Shown here: piece after piece, positions 9,615-17,944 of the stretch | How positions within the stretch are numbered: position 1 is the stretch's first letter | Layout: the number at the start of each line of letters is the position of its first letter | Assembly: GCA_903907925.1 (NCBI GenBank) | Contig: CAIVQB010000060.1 | Coordinates: forward strand, 1 to 64,000 | Source: an uncultured Verrucomicrobiota bacterium | GTDB lineage: Bacteria > Verrucomicrobiota > Verrucomicrobiia > Limisphaerales > UBA9464 | Length of the DNA stretch: 64,000 nucleotides | Reading direction: 5' to 3' | The notes under the pieces: generated by a model | What the model was told of the DNA's origin: nothing | Database searches by the model: none | The model's input: only the letters and a program-made list of their open reading frames with translations | Made by a program: the position numbers and the translations under genes

Positions 9615-10732
9615 TACAATCGAAGATAGGCGGCCCCCACGACGGTCGCGGATCGATCGACGACGCTCTCCCGGATCGCGACGGGACACGCGAGCGAGAC
9701 CGATCCTTCGATCAACGCCGTGATCTTTGCCGAGAGGTCGGAAACGTTGCCGGGTTCGAACAACAACCCTGTTGAGCCATCGCGGACAATGTCGATGTTG
9801 CCGCCGCTGCGACTGGCTATGACTGGAAGTCCGCAAGCGAGCGCTTCCATCAGGGCGACGGAACAGGGTTCGTGGGTGGAAGGAAGAACGAAGGCATCCG
9901 CGGTTTTCAGGACTTCCATGGGACTGGAGGTGGGACCGGAAAAGCGCAGGCACGGCTCCAGGGCATTGCGTTGGAGTTGATCGCGGAGTTCCGCTTCGAA
10001 GGCGCGGGCATCGGCATCCGGTGGGGTCGGGCCCCAAATTTCACAGTCCAGTTTTTCGCGGACGGTGGCAGGGAGTGCGGCGATGGCGTCCACCAGCACG
10101 TCCCAGCGTTTCCATCGGACAAGATTTCCAACGCCCACCAGTCGAAAGCGCCGTCCGGTCAGCGACGGGCGGCTGGCCGGAAGCGGGAACGCTCGCCAAT
10201 GATCGCCGTAACACGCGGAAAGAATTTCAACCCGGCCCGGACTCTCCGCGATGCCGTAGTGTCGCGCCATGTTTGGCGTGAGCAGGACGGTCCGCATTCC
10301 CGGCAGCCGGACCGCGGCCCGATACAAACCGGTGCGGCGGGCGTAGGCGTGCTGGGTGAACAACACCGGGCGGTGCCGGCTGAGCCAGACGGCCAGGGGA
10401 AGGGCTCCGCGAGTATGGGCGTGAACAACGGTTTCGGATTCCGACTCAAGAAGCCGGCGCAGGCCAGGCCAGGAACGGAGTGCTCCGATCAACAGACGGA
10501 GGTGGCTGGGAGATTCGTCGATCGCGTGGGGATTTCCGATCGTGACCAGCGCGGGTTTCCGAATCTGTCGGAACCCTGAATGTACCCATACTTGGTGGCG
10601 TACCGTATCGACAGTGGCTTCCTGCAATGCGCGGATGACGGAAAAGATTCCGCCGTCATCGGCCCGGGCACCGGTCAGGTGCAATACCGCCAGCCGTTGG
10701 GCCGGCGGCACCGGCTCATTCAGGCTGGGCAT
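9560..10732 (-). CDS. GT4-family glycosyltransferase
   Basis: A retaining GT-B glycosyltransferase of about 390 aa that probably adds a sugar from a nucleotide donor during cell-surface polysaccharide synthesis. It has the N-terminal acceptor fold with a Gly-Gly turn ([13 protein letters not shown]), VVHAHTRG, the inter-domain strand [21 protein letters not shown], and the C-terminal E-x7-E motif EPCSVALME followed by [14 protein letters not shown] and [12 protein letters not shown]. The start at 10732 (second ATG) keeps a modest 17-base overlap with the upstream ligase gene; the ATG at 10753 is possible. The end overlaps the OYE gene tail to tail. It works downstream of, and probably in one transcript with, the O-antigen ligase-like gene. 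Confidence 0.87.
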   Translation of the reverse strand: MPSLNEPVPPAQRLAVLHLTGARADDGGIFSVIRALQEATVDTVRHQVWVHSGFRQIRKPALVTIGNPHAIDESPSHLRLLIGALRSWPGLRRLLESESETVVHAHTRGALPLAVWLSRHRPVLFTQHAYARRTGLYRAAVRLPGMRTVLLTPNMARHYGIAESPGRVEILSACYGDHWRAFPLPASRPSLTGRRFRLVGVGNLVRWKRWDVLVDAIAALPATVREKLDCEIWGPTPPDADARAFEAELRDQLQRNALEPCLRFSGPTSSPMEVLKTADAFVLPSTHEPCSVALMEALACGLPVIASRSGGNIDIVRDGSTGLLFEPGNVSDLSAKITALIEGSVSLACPVAIRESVVDRSATVVGAAYLRLYQERAASRRKALRTSAAG

Positions 10733-12230
10733 CGGGGGTCGGGACCGGTGCAAACAGATGCCGTGAGCAGGCGACCAGCAGCCCGGTCTGGAGGGCGAAC
10801 AACAGCATCGCGAACTGGCTGTCGCCGTGCAGGAAGGTGAACACGAAGGTGTGGGTGAGGTAGAGCGCGGCCACCACGCAGCACAATCGTCGAAAGGGGG
10901 ATTCGCAGCCGATCTGCCGGACCCGTTTCAAAATACGGATGGCGAGGAACGCACCACAAGCGATGAACGCCATCATCGAGACACCACCGGCGAGGCCGGT
11001 GTTGACCATCAATCCGACCGGTCCGTTGTAGAAGGTTCCCGATTCAATCTGCGAATTGACGTTGGGATCGTCGGTCATCCATTGCGCCTGAACCGTGTCG
11101 GTCTGGCCGAATCCACGGCCAATCCACAGGAAGTGGGGGATGAGACGCATGCCGGCATTTCGCATCAGGGTGCGTCCGTGCAGCGTGGCGGCTGCGTCCT
11201 GTTCCGCGAAGGGATCCAGATGGATGCCGGGAAGGATCGTGAGCGCCCGCTGGGCGGCGAGCGGCAGGCGGTCGCCGACCAGATAGGCGGTAGTGAGTGC
11301 GAAGGTCAGGAGCAGGGAAAGAATCATGACCCGGGGCGGGGTGAAGACCCGTTGAGCCCAACCGACGCCGAGGAAGGTGAGCGAGATCATGACCAGCAGC
11401 GCGCGGTGACCGCCGAGGAATCCGAGGCCAAGGAGCAGGACGACGGGTGGCAGGGTGATCCAGGCGCGGCGATTGATGAAATCGCGGATCGGCACCAGCA
11501 CCAGCAGCAACTGGAAGAAGGCGAGACTGACCGAGGCGAGCGATTGGAAACGCCGGAAGCCCTGAGTCATGCTGGCCACTTCGAAACTGAGGGAGTCATT
11601 GGAGAGCTCGAGAAAATTGAGCAGCCAGTACATGGAACTGCCGCTCGCGAGGGCGAGGTCGGACACGATGAAGCTGAGGCTCAGCACGCATTGCCAGAGG
11701 TAGAGCTTCACCAATTGGTTAGGAGAGAACGGCACCATCATGAACAGCACCGGGAACACGGCCACGCTGACCTGCTGGAAATAGACACGGCCGCCCATAC
11801 GTTCACCGCCGAAGATGCGCAGGCCGGTGCCGCGCATCCGCATGGTGAAGACCAGGGCGCAGACGTAGAAAAACCCCCAGATGAAGAGCCAGCGGTTCTG
11901 GCGGAAGATCTTTGGAAAATCGGGGGAATACCGCCGGAGCGCAAAGGTGATCACCGCCCCTGACCAGCCGAGGAGGGAGGCGAATTCCCAGACGAACGGC
12001 CGGCCGGGAAACCCGGGCACCATGAAGGCCGAGGCGAAGGTCACCAACGCGATCGAGCTCGCCAGCCGGGAATGATACGGCAGCAGGGCGAGCCACAGGA
12101 CCCCTCCGACCGCCAGCACGAGAAGGAACTCGTTGCTGACCATCAGCAGGGCGAACACGAACACCGCGAACAGGGCGGCACCAAACCACAACAGGCGTTC
12201 AAACTGCTGTTGGCGTACAATCTCGGTCAT
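10716..12230 (-). CDS. O-antigen ligase/polymerase-like polytopic membrane protein
   Basis: A protein of about 504 aa with some ten or more hydrophobic segments and a large periplasmic loop near the C-terminal third, containing a region (IWIGRGFGQTDTVQ ... TFYNGPVGLMVNTGLAGG) typical of the Wzy_C/O-antigen ligase fold. Such proteins ligate or polymerise lipid-linked glycans at the outer face of the inner membrane. The start at 12230 (MTEIVRQQQFERLL) is preferred over 12320 because the intervening 30 residues are Arg/Pro rich and lie in the divergent promoter region. The 3' end overlaps the GT4 gene start, suggesting translational coupling. It is divergent from the MBOAT gene with 122 bases between. 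Confidence 0.8.
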   Translation of the reverse strand: MTEIVRQQQFERLLWFGAALFAVFVFALLMVSNEFLLVLAVGGVLWLALLPYHSRLASSIALVTFASAFMVPGFPGRPFVWEFASLLGWSGAVITFALRRYSPDFPKIFRQNRWLFIWGFFYVCALVFTMRMRGTGLRIFGGERMGGRVYFQQVSVAVFPVLFMMVPFSPNQLVKLYLWQCVLSLSFIVSDLALASGSSMYWLLNFLELSNDSLSFEVASMTQGFRRFQSLASVSLAFFQLLLVLVPIRDFINRRAWITLPPVVLLLGLGFLGGHRALLVMISLTFLGVGWAQRVFTPPRVMILSLLLTFALTTAYLVGDRLPLAAQRALTILPGIHLDPFAEQDAAATLHGRTLMRNAGMRLIPHFLWIGRGFGQTDTVQAQWMTDDPNVNSQIESGTFYNGPVGLMVNTGLAGGVSMMAFIACGAFLAIRILKRVRQIGCESPFRRLCCVVAALYLTHTFVFTFLHGDSQFAMLLFALQTGLLVACSRHLFAPVPTPDAQPE

Positions 12231-12352
12231 GGACCGCCATTCCCTAGCGGGGGTATGGCCCGGCGGCAACCGCGATCTTTCTGAAAACCCCTTGTTCCGG
12301 GGCCGGCCGTCGGCTTGCATTCGGCCGCGGTCCCACTGCGAACCCCACCCCG

Positions 12353-13789
12353 ATGCTTTTCAACAGCTGGTCCTTCGCCGTCTTTCTGCCGGTGGTGTTC
12401 CTCCTGCACTACGCACGGCGGTCGCCGCGCTGGCAGATCGGTTCGCTCACGCTCGCCAGCTTCGTGTTCTACGGCTGGAACAACCCCTCGTTGGTCCCGC
12501 TCCTGGCGGCTTCGACCTTCGTCAACGGTCTCTGCGCCCAACAGCTCCTGACCCCCGGCATGCCCGTCGAACGTCGCCGGATGGCTCTGCGCCTGGGCCT
12601 CGGATTCAACCTCGGCGCCCTGGCCTTCTACAAATATGCGGCACTCCTGGCCGGTCTGGTGGTCTCTCCGGCGTGGGCCGAGGCGTTGCATGCGGAGATC
12701 CCCCTGCCCATCGGAATTTCGTTTTACACCTTCCAGGGCATCAGCCTGATCGTGGAATCCTGGTGGGCCGGCGCGCGCGGACTCGAGGGACTGTCCGCCC
12801 CCACCACGCCCGCAGCCCGGTTCGATTTCCACTCCCGGATCTGGTTTTTCAAGGCCTTCTTCCCGCAGTTGGTCGCCGGACCCATCGTCAAGGCCGGCGA
12901 ATTCCTCCACCAGATCGGGGCCAAGGCTTTCCGCGACATCGATTGGAATGACGCGGTGAAGAAGCTGGTCCTGGGCTTCTTCCTGAAATGCGTGGTCGCC
13001 GACAACCTCAAGGACGAGACGGCTGCACTGCACTACCCGGAATTCACCGAACTGCCCCGGTGGAACCTGATCGCGCTGTTGTACGGATTCTCGTTTCAGA
13101 TCCTGGCGGATTTCGCCGGCTATTCACTGATCGCCCAGGGACTGGCCCGGCTGTTTGGTTACCAACTGCCGATCAACTTCAATTCTCCCTATCTAAGCCG
13201 GAGCCTGACGGAATTCTGGAGACGCTGGCACATCAGCCTCAGCTCCTGGCTCCGCCAATATCTTTACCTTCCGCTGGGAGGGAACCGCCGCGGATCTCTG
13301 CGAACCCATTTCAATCTTTTCGTGGTCATGTTCCTCGGCGGGCTGTGGCACGGAGCGGCCTGGAGCTATGCCATCTGGGGAACGGCGCACGGCCTGCTGC
13401 TGGCCGTTGAACGCATGGCCCGGGGCGAATCGAAAACTCCGCCGGACGAACGCTGGACGGCCGCGGGCGTCCTGCGGGCGATCATCGTCTTCTCAGTCGT
13501 TTCCGTCCTGTGGTTGTTGTTCAAGTTGCCGCATTTTCCCGAGGTTATCGCCTACGCCCGGAGCGTGATCTACAACACCGGCTCGCCCCAAACGCAGCCC
13601 CTGTTCGTGCTGGCGATCTTCTCCCTCCCCGTCGTGGCGTGGCACCTGTGGAGTGCGATCCGGCCCTGGCGACAGACACTTCCCAAGAGCTGGATGGCCC
13701 GCACCGAGACCACGCTGTACGCCGGCGCGTTGGTGCTGATCCTGGTGAACTCCGGATCCGCCGGTGAGTTCATCTATTTTCAATTCTGA
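12353..13789 (+). CDS. MBOAT-family O-acyltransferase (AlgI-like)
   Basis: A membrane-bound acyltransferase of 478 aa that resembles AlgI/DltB/PatA proteins, which pass acetyl groups across the inner membrane for polysaccharide O-acetylation. The start MLFNSWSFAVFLPVVF is the classic AlgI-type N-terminus. Visible family motifs: PIGISFYTFQGISL, RFWRRWHISLSSWLRQYLY-type segment (SLTEFWRRWHISLSSWL), the glycine-rich LPLGGNRRG, and the catalytic-His motif LGGLWHGAAW. The gene is followed after only 8 bases by an SGNH-fold partner, the usual pairing in exopolysaccharide O-acetylation. Neighbouring GT4 and ligase-like genes fit a surface-glycan role. The target glycan is unknown. Confidence 0.9.
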   Translation: MLFNSWSFAVFLPVVFLLHYARRSPRWQIGSLTLASFVFYGWNNPSLVPLLAASTFVNGLCAQQLLTPGMPVERRRMALRLGLGFNLGALAFYKYAALLAGLVVSPAWAEALHAEIPLPIGISFYTFQGISLIVESWWAGARGLEGLSAPTTPAARFDFHSRIWFFKAFFPQLVAGPIVKAGEFLHQIGAKAFRDIDWNDAVKKLVLGFFLKCVVADNLKDETAALHYPEFTELPRWNLIALLYGFSFQILADFAGYSLIAQGLARLFGYQLPINFNSPYLSRSLTEFWRRWHISLSSWLRQYLYLPLGGNRRGSLRTHFNLFVVMFLGGLWHGAAWSYAIWGTAHGLLLAVERMARGESKTPPDERWTAAGVLRAIIVFSVVSVLWLLFKLPHFPEVIAYARSVIYNTGSPQTQPLFVLAIFSLPVVAWHLWSAIRPWRQTLPKSWMARTETTLYAGALVLILVNSGSAGEFIYFQF

Positions 13790-13797
13790 CCCGCCGC

Positions 13798-14640
13798 ATG
13801 GACCGCCCGTTCCGACATCAAGCCCTGTGGATCCTTCTGGGAGGAGTGGCGGGCTTTGTCCTGTGGAGCATCTTCAGCCGGCAGTTGGCACCGCCGGAAA
13901 TCGCGGAATCCAACTTCCAGGCCAACCTCCTGCGCCTGGAGCATTGGAAGCTGGATGCCGCGCCTGCCGATGTCCTGGTGGGTTCTTCCATCGGCGCCCG
14001 GCTGTTGCCCCGATATTTCGAGTCCACCCCGTTGACCGGAATCCACAACCTGAGCCTCGATGGCTCGGGTCCTGGCCTGGGTCTGCGGATTCTATTGGAT
14101 AGCACGAACCGACCCCGCCGGGTGTTCATTGAGGTCCATCGTTTGGGAAAGCCATGGCATCCGAACGACGACGCGATTCTCGCGGCGGCTTCCGGATCCG
14201 GGATGCGACTTGCCGGTTTGGCCCCCGGATTTCGCGCCTCGGCCCGGCCCAGCACGCTGCTGTTTTCCTGGATCAAATCCCGTCAACACCCACCCGGTGC
14301 CCCCGCCAAGCCGGGTGAACGGGTACTGGAAACGGCGACCGCCCTGCACCGGGTGGTGCCTGAATGGGAACGGGACCTGGCCCGGCAAATTCAGACTCTC
14401 CGCGACCGTGGAATCGCGGCCATTCTGGTTCAATTCCCGGTCGGCCGGGAAAATCCCGTGGATCCCGAGGCCCACCACGGCGCGGATCAACTCGCCGAAC
14501 ATCTCGGCATTCCGCTCATCGACCTGAACCGCGAAAGCGCCCGCCGGAATCTTCCCATCACCTACACCGACAACCTTCATCTGACCCCCGATTCAGCCAC
14601 CCGCGTGGCCCACCTCCTGGCGGAGCTGGCCGGCCGTTGA
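13798..14640 (+). CDS. Membrane-anchored SGNH-hydrolase-like partner of MBOAT
   Basis: A 280-aa protein with an N-terminal signal anchor (about 9-26) and a periplasmic domain with SGNH features: DVLVGSSIGARL (Ser63/Ser64 near the GDS position), HNLSLDGSGPG (block II-III region), and a C-terminal D-x-x-H (D258, H261) in YTDNLHLTPDS. With the MBOAT protein it probably forms a two-step O-acetylation machine in which the MBOAT protein carries acetyl across the membrane and the SGNH domain transfers it to sugar. This is inference from the well-known AlgI/AlgJ/AlgX and PatA/PatB pairs. The gene starts 8 bases after the MBOAT stop, so they are surely one operon. Which of the two serines is the nucleophile is uncertain. 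Confidence 0.75.
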   Translation: MDRPFRHQALWILLGGVAGFVLWSIFSRQLAPPEIAESNFQANLLRLEHWKLDAAPADVLVGSSIGARLLPRYFESTPLTGIHNLSLDGSGPGLGLRILLDSTNRPRRVFIEVHRLGKPWHPNDDAILAAASGSGMRLAGLAPGFRASARPSTLLFSWIKSRQHPPGAPAKPGERVLETATALHRVVPEWERDLARQIQTLRDRGIAAILVQFPVGRENPVDPEAHHGADQLAEHLGIPLIDLNRESARRNLPITYTDNLHLTPDSATRVAHLLAELAGR

Positions 14641-14728
14641 GACGGGCAGGAGCCAGCAGTGTGAAGGTGCGGCGTTGAATCAATCGGGACGAACCGTGGG
14701 AAGGGAATACTGGAGTGAAGAATGAAAA

Positions 14729-14804
<76 letters not shown>

Positions 14805-15113
14805 TGAATGGAAGTCGGTGACGCCAACCCCGGCCGGCACCGTCCATCTGGGTTCTACTTCGCGCGAGCCCGCGTGGGTGGCAAGCTCATTCGCTGACGG
14901 CCGGCCTCGGCTCGCCCCAATCTGGCTGAAGCATGTTGCCCCTTGCGATCCGCCCGGGACCGGAGACCGCGCCAAGCGAGACCGGGAGTCCAGAACTGGA
15001 ATTGACGACTAGCCGAAAGGAGGCATCGGATTCCATCACCGTCGGGAGTCTATTGAAGGAGAGGCTCTGCGGCGCCAGGTCGACTGGGAACGGGAAGTCA
15101 GCAGTCGGCCGGC

Positions 15114-15242
15114 AGGTTCACCAGCCGCACCCACGCCAGATCAGAGATCTTCGACCACATCGAAGTCTTCTACAACCGTCAGCGCCGTCATACCTCCCTC
15201 GTAGGCCTTTCACCCGCTCAGTTCGAACTCAAAAACAACTAA
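15114..15242 (+). pseudogene. IS3-family transposase (OrfB/InsF-type), C-terminal remnant
   Basis: Only the last 40 or so codons remain. The frame reads FTSRTHARSEIFDHIEVFYN, then RQRRHTSLVGLSPAQFEL, then the stop at 15240-15242. This is the hallmark C-terminus of IS3-group DDE transposases (rve domain end). Upstream the frame continues without family similarity, so the catalytic DDE core is gone. Directly downstream, about 15261-15286 (CTGTCCGTTTTATCG...GGCCCA), is a sequence that looks like an IS3-type right terminal inverted repeat. No left end is visible. The element is dead and marks an old rearrangement in this stretch. Confidence 0.8.
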
Positions 15243-15260
15243 CCAATACCTCCCTTTTCT

Positions 15261-15286
15261 CTGTCCGTTTTATCGAAGCAGGCCCA
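15261..15286. mobile_element. Candidate right terminal repeat of the dead IS3 element
   Basis: The segment starts CTGTCCGTTTTATCGAAGCA and ends GGCCCA, 19 bases after the transposase stop. Many IS3-group right ends have a TGTCC...GCA(G)GC..CA pattern at this distance. With no left end to compare, it rests on position and general pattern only. Confidence 0.4.
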
Positions 15287-15458
15287 CGCCAGCGACGGTG
15301 AGAGGACGCACCGCTCCGTGAATCTCCTCAGTCGCGTTTAAGAGATTTGCTCTCTCACTTCGCCCAAGTCGATAGCTACGAGCAGCTCGGTCAGGGTGAA
15401 GCAGGCCGGACGTTTCATCTAACGATGCCTGGGCATGGATACAAAAGAGCCGTTCTTT

Positions 15459-16229
15459 TCAGCGCATCCATTCCGGCCACTTCAGGTTCGCCGACTTCTC
15501 CGGATCGAAGTTGCGGGACCACTTCTGCTGCCAGAGCTCCTTCACGCGCAGCTTGCGCACGCTGCCATCGAGGAAGCCGCTGTTTACGCCGCCGTTGTGC
15601 CGGTCCATCGCGAAGTGGTGCATTTCGGCGCTGTAGTCGAGAAACTCCCCGTTGAAACTGGGCGGCGCGTCGGTGTCGAAGGGGCCGCCGCCGCGCCACA
15701 TCGAATCAAGGAACAGCGGCACCCGGGTCGGCTCCGAAGCCGCCGCCATCGACCCCCAGTTTGAGGCGGTCGGCCGGCCCTGAATGGCCTTCACGTCGGG
15801 CGGCGCGTCATACATCCACAGGTTGAGTCCGTAACTGCTGCGCTGGCCGGTCGCATGGAGGTAGCTGTTGTGTGGCCCGCCCCATTCCACTTCGAAGAAG
15901 CCATCGCGCCGCGGCCGTGTGGCCTCGGGGCAGAAGTAAAGCGGCGAGTTGGTGGGAATGAGATTTTGTGCCGTCAGAATCCAGGCGCCACGCGCCCACT
16001 CCACAGCGTGGCCTTCGCTGAACTTCCCGTTGTAGTCGTCGGTGTAGAGCGTCCAGGTGAGGCCCCACTGCTTGAGGTTGGAAAGGCAGACCGTCGCTCG
16101 CGCCTTGGCCTTAGACTTGGCCAGTGCTGGCATGAGCATCGCTGCCAGGATGCCGATGATGCCGATGACCACCAGCAGTTCGATCAAGGTGAAGCCAGAC
16201 AGGGGTTTTCTGGGGCGGAGAGTTTTCAT
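15459..16229 (-). CDS. Type IV pilin-like/pseudopilin protein (prepilin cleavage motif)
   Basis: A 256-aa protein beginning [21 protein letters not shown]: a basic leader, then G/FTLIEL, the prepilin peptidase site, and a 20-residue hydrophobic helix ([16 protein letters not shown]). The remainder is the large C-terminal domain seen in the expanded DUF1559-type pilin-like families of Planctomycetes and Verrucomicrobia: [19 protein letters not shown], and near the end [14 protein letters not shown], matching the H-x9-DG pattern. These proteins are probably cleaved by PilD and held on or secreted from the envelope; individual roles are mostly unknown. The ATG at 16229 overlaps the stop of the preceding gene in an ATGA, so the two are translationally coupled. 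Confidence 0.88.
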   Translation of the reverse strand: MKTLRPRKPLSGFTLIELLVVIGIIGILAAMLMPALAKSKAKARATVCLSNLKQWGLTWTLYTDDYNGKFSEGHAVEWARGAWILTAQNLIPTNSPLYFCPEATRPRRDGFFEVEWGGPHNSYLHATGQRSSYGLNLWMYDAPPDVKAIQGRPTASNWGSMAAASEPTRVPLFLDSMWRGGGPFDTDAPPSFNGEFLDYSAEMHHFAMDRHNGGVNSGFLDGSVRKLRVKELWQQKWSRNFDPEKSANLKWPEWMR

Positions 16230-16810
16230 GGAGCACCACGATCCAGCGTGTTGTCTTTCCGGAGCTGCATTCCCTGCTCCTTGAGATAATCGCCCTGGAA
16301 TACCGTCCCGTCGCTCAGCAGAACATGGCCATGGATCGGGCACCGGGCGACGACCACGTTCGGACGCGGATCGTTCAGGTTGGGTGACACGATCACATAG
16401 CTCACGTTGGCGGCCTTTGCCCGGAACCACTTCGTTACCTCCCTCCGGTCGCTGTCCTCAGGACAAGTCAGGTATCGGGGAGAGATTTGTTCCTTCAGAG
16501 CAAAGAGATCGGCGGGGAACCGGTGCCCATGCTTCGCAGACCACTCGTGGGCCGCGCCGCCGATTTGCTTCAGGTTGTCCACGCACCAGACCTTGAGAAT
16601 CTTGTCCCTTTCTTCGGGGTTCTTGGCGAGGAAGCCGTGCCAGTCCGGCACCGGGTTGTTCGCTCCACCTCCTATCCGCCCGTTGTCAGCCTCCGCCAGG
16701 AACGAAGCCTCGAAGGACTTAATCTTGTTCCTGACTACGAGGACGGCGGTAACGCTCAGCAGCAGCACGACAAGCGTGCCGACGACCACTTTGTTTTTGG
16801 TGCTGTTCAT
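16226..16810 (-). CDS. Single-span membrane protein, coupled to pilin-like gene
   Basis: A 194-aa protein with one N-terminal membrane helix (about 9-27, [17 protein letters not shown]) and a periplasmic domain. It contains [20 protein letters not shown] and [10 protein letters not shown], which resemble the 'C..NLKQIG..l..Y..dn' and 'CP.d' patterns of DUF1559 pilin-like proteins, but it lacks a prepilin leader. A late segment, [14 protein letters not shown], looks like the usual terminal HG...SDG. It is probably a derived member of the same family that has lost the cleavage site. The 4-base overlap with the pilin-like gene argues for joint production. The function is unknown. Confidence 0.7.
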   Translation of the reverse strand: MNSTKNKVVVGTLVVLLLSVTAVLVVRNKIKSFEASFLAEADNGRIGGGANNPVPDWHGFLAKNPEERDKILKVWCVDNLKQIGGAAHEWSAKHGHRFPADLFALKEQISPRYLTCPEDSDRREVTKWFRAKAANVSYVIVSPNLNDPRPNVVVARCPIHGHVLLSDGTVFQGDYLKEQGMQLRKDNTLDRGAP

Positions 16811-17288
16811 AGGCTTTGAGGTCCGCGCATTTCACGGGAGAAGGAACATCCGCTGCCGGCGCATTGGTCGGGACCGACAAGCCGTTACGCTTCGCCATCG
16901 CGGGACCCATTTTGAAAGATCCGCCACGCGGAACGCGGCAACGGCCTGCACCGGCTGGACAACCTGCAGGCAGACCGGCACGGCGGATTTGAAATCAAGG
17001 TGAACAATCATGGGAGCGACATTCAGACAGTGGCCTAGGCCACTAGGACAGTCAAACGAAAGGTTTGCGATTGTGAAGGTGAAGGCAAGTACCGGCATTC
17101 ACGGCGGGCGAAACCTCCCTTCACAGCCCGCGGTTCAACCATTCAGCGAGGCCATTCAATGCAGACCAGAGGGGTCTGAGCTAAAACTGAGGCGTTCTCG
17201 TTTTCTAGGTGCCCCACCGCCGCACACACCTGGACCACGGGCATCAAACCTGTGGTGGGTGAGTGCGGGCGGGCAATCGTTTGAACCG
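16811..17288. other. Intergenic stretch, nothing recognised
   Basis: Short open frames exist on both strands, but none shows a plausible start, a repeat-free composition or a family motif. The segment lies between two minus-strand genes and could be decayed DNA from the same rearrangement that left the IS3 relic. Confidence 0.45.
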
Positions 17289-17933
17289 TCACTGCATTTG
17301 CCAGCTACGTTCGCTTCGGCAGGCGAAGTGTTCCTTGGCCACCCTGAGATCGTGGAACCACTGGGGTTTACGGATGGCTTCGGACATCATCGCTTCACCG
17401 AAGAACTCCAGCAATGAGTGCCGGAGTTGGGTCAGGGTACTGATCCGGAGTCGGTGACTGCTTTCGGTGGCGGTCCAGCCTTCACCCAGACATTGTAGTA
17501 ACGCCTGGTCTCCACCATCCCGGGAGGTAACGAAGCATTCCCAGTCCATCTTCCTGGCTGCCTGCCTGCTTGGGTCTTCTTCGTCGCGGCACATCACCTC
17601 GGCCACAGGAATGACGCCATCACCATCACCTGGCAGGTTCACGTCCTCATCAATGGACGCAAGGGAACTGCGACTATTGAGCTGTGTGGCAGAGCCCAGC
17701 ACGTCGGCATTGCTGTAGCCCACCGTCCTGCGGCCTGATTTCAAGTGCTGCAACGTGTAGTAGGCCACGTTGCCGGGGGTCACCTTCTTGCCGTTCTTGT
17801 GAGCGTTCGTGAGGATCTTGGCTGCCATTGCCAGACCGTCCTGCAGCAGCTCCTGGGAGTCTTCAGATCCAACGTGCCGGACAGCATGCGGAATGGCAGA
17901 ACACAGCCTTGGGGCTACTTCATGGAGCAGCAT
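17289..17933 (-). CDS. Hypothetical protein, possible sigma-70-like or mobile-element-associated regulator
   Basis: A 214-aa protein. The N-terminal part (SAIPHAVRHVGSEDSQELLQDGLAMAAKIL) has the helix pattern of sigma-70 region 2 ('..ea.DlvQe....a'), and the C-terminal third (LRISTLTQLRHSLLEFFGE) could be a degenerate DNA-binding helix pair. The central segment, GKKVTPGNVAYYTLQHLKSGRR, looks like a conserved block of an uncharacterised family that I recall from PVC-group genomes, but I cannot name it. An AAGGAG sequence lies just 2 bases before the ATG, too close for an ideal ribosome site. The gene points away from the truncated giant gene that begins a dozen bases beyond its start, so it is part of the inserted or rearranged block. 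Confidence 0.55.
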   Translation of the reverse strand: MLLHEVAPRLCSAIPHAVRHVGSEDSQELLQDGLAMAAKILTNAHKNGKKVTPGNVAYYTLQHLKSGRRTVGYSNADVLGSATQLNSRSSLASIDEDVNLPGDGDGVIPVAEVMCRDEEDPSRQAARKMDWECFVTSRDGGDQALLQCLGEGWTATESSHRLRISTLTQLRHSLLEFFGEAMMSEAIRKPQWFHDLRVAKEHFACRSERSWQMQ

Positions 17934-17944
17934 CTCTCCTTCTT

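Larger units (their letters stand above)
14805..15458. other. Gene-poor stretch with IS3 relic
   Basis: No intact gene is visible between the tRNA and the pilin-like gene. The only recognisable content is the 3' end of an IS3-type transposase and a candidate right end. Plus-strand frames through the first part have no family similarity I recognise. Confidence 0.6.
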
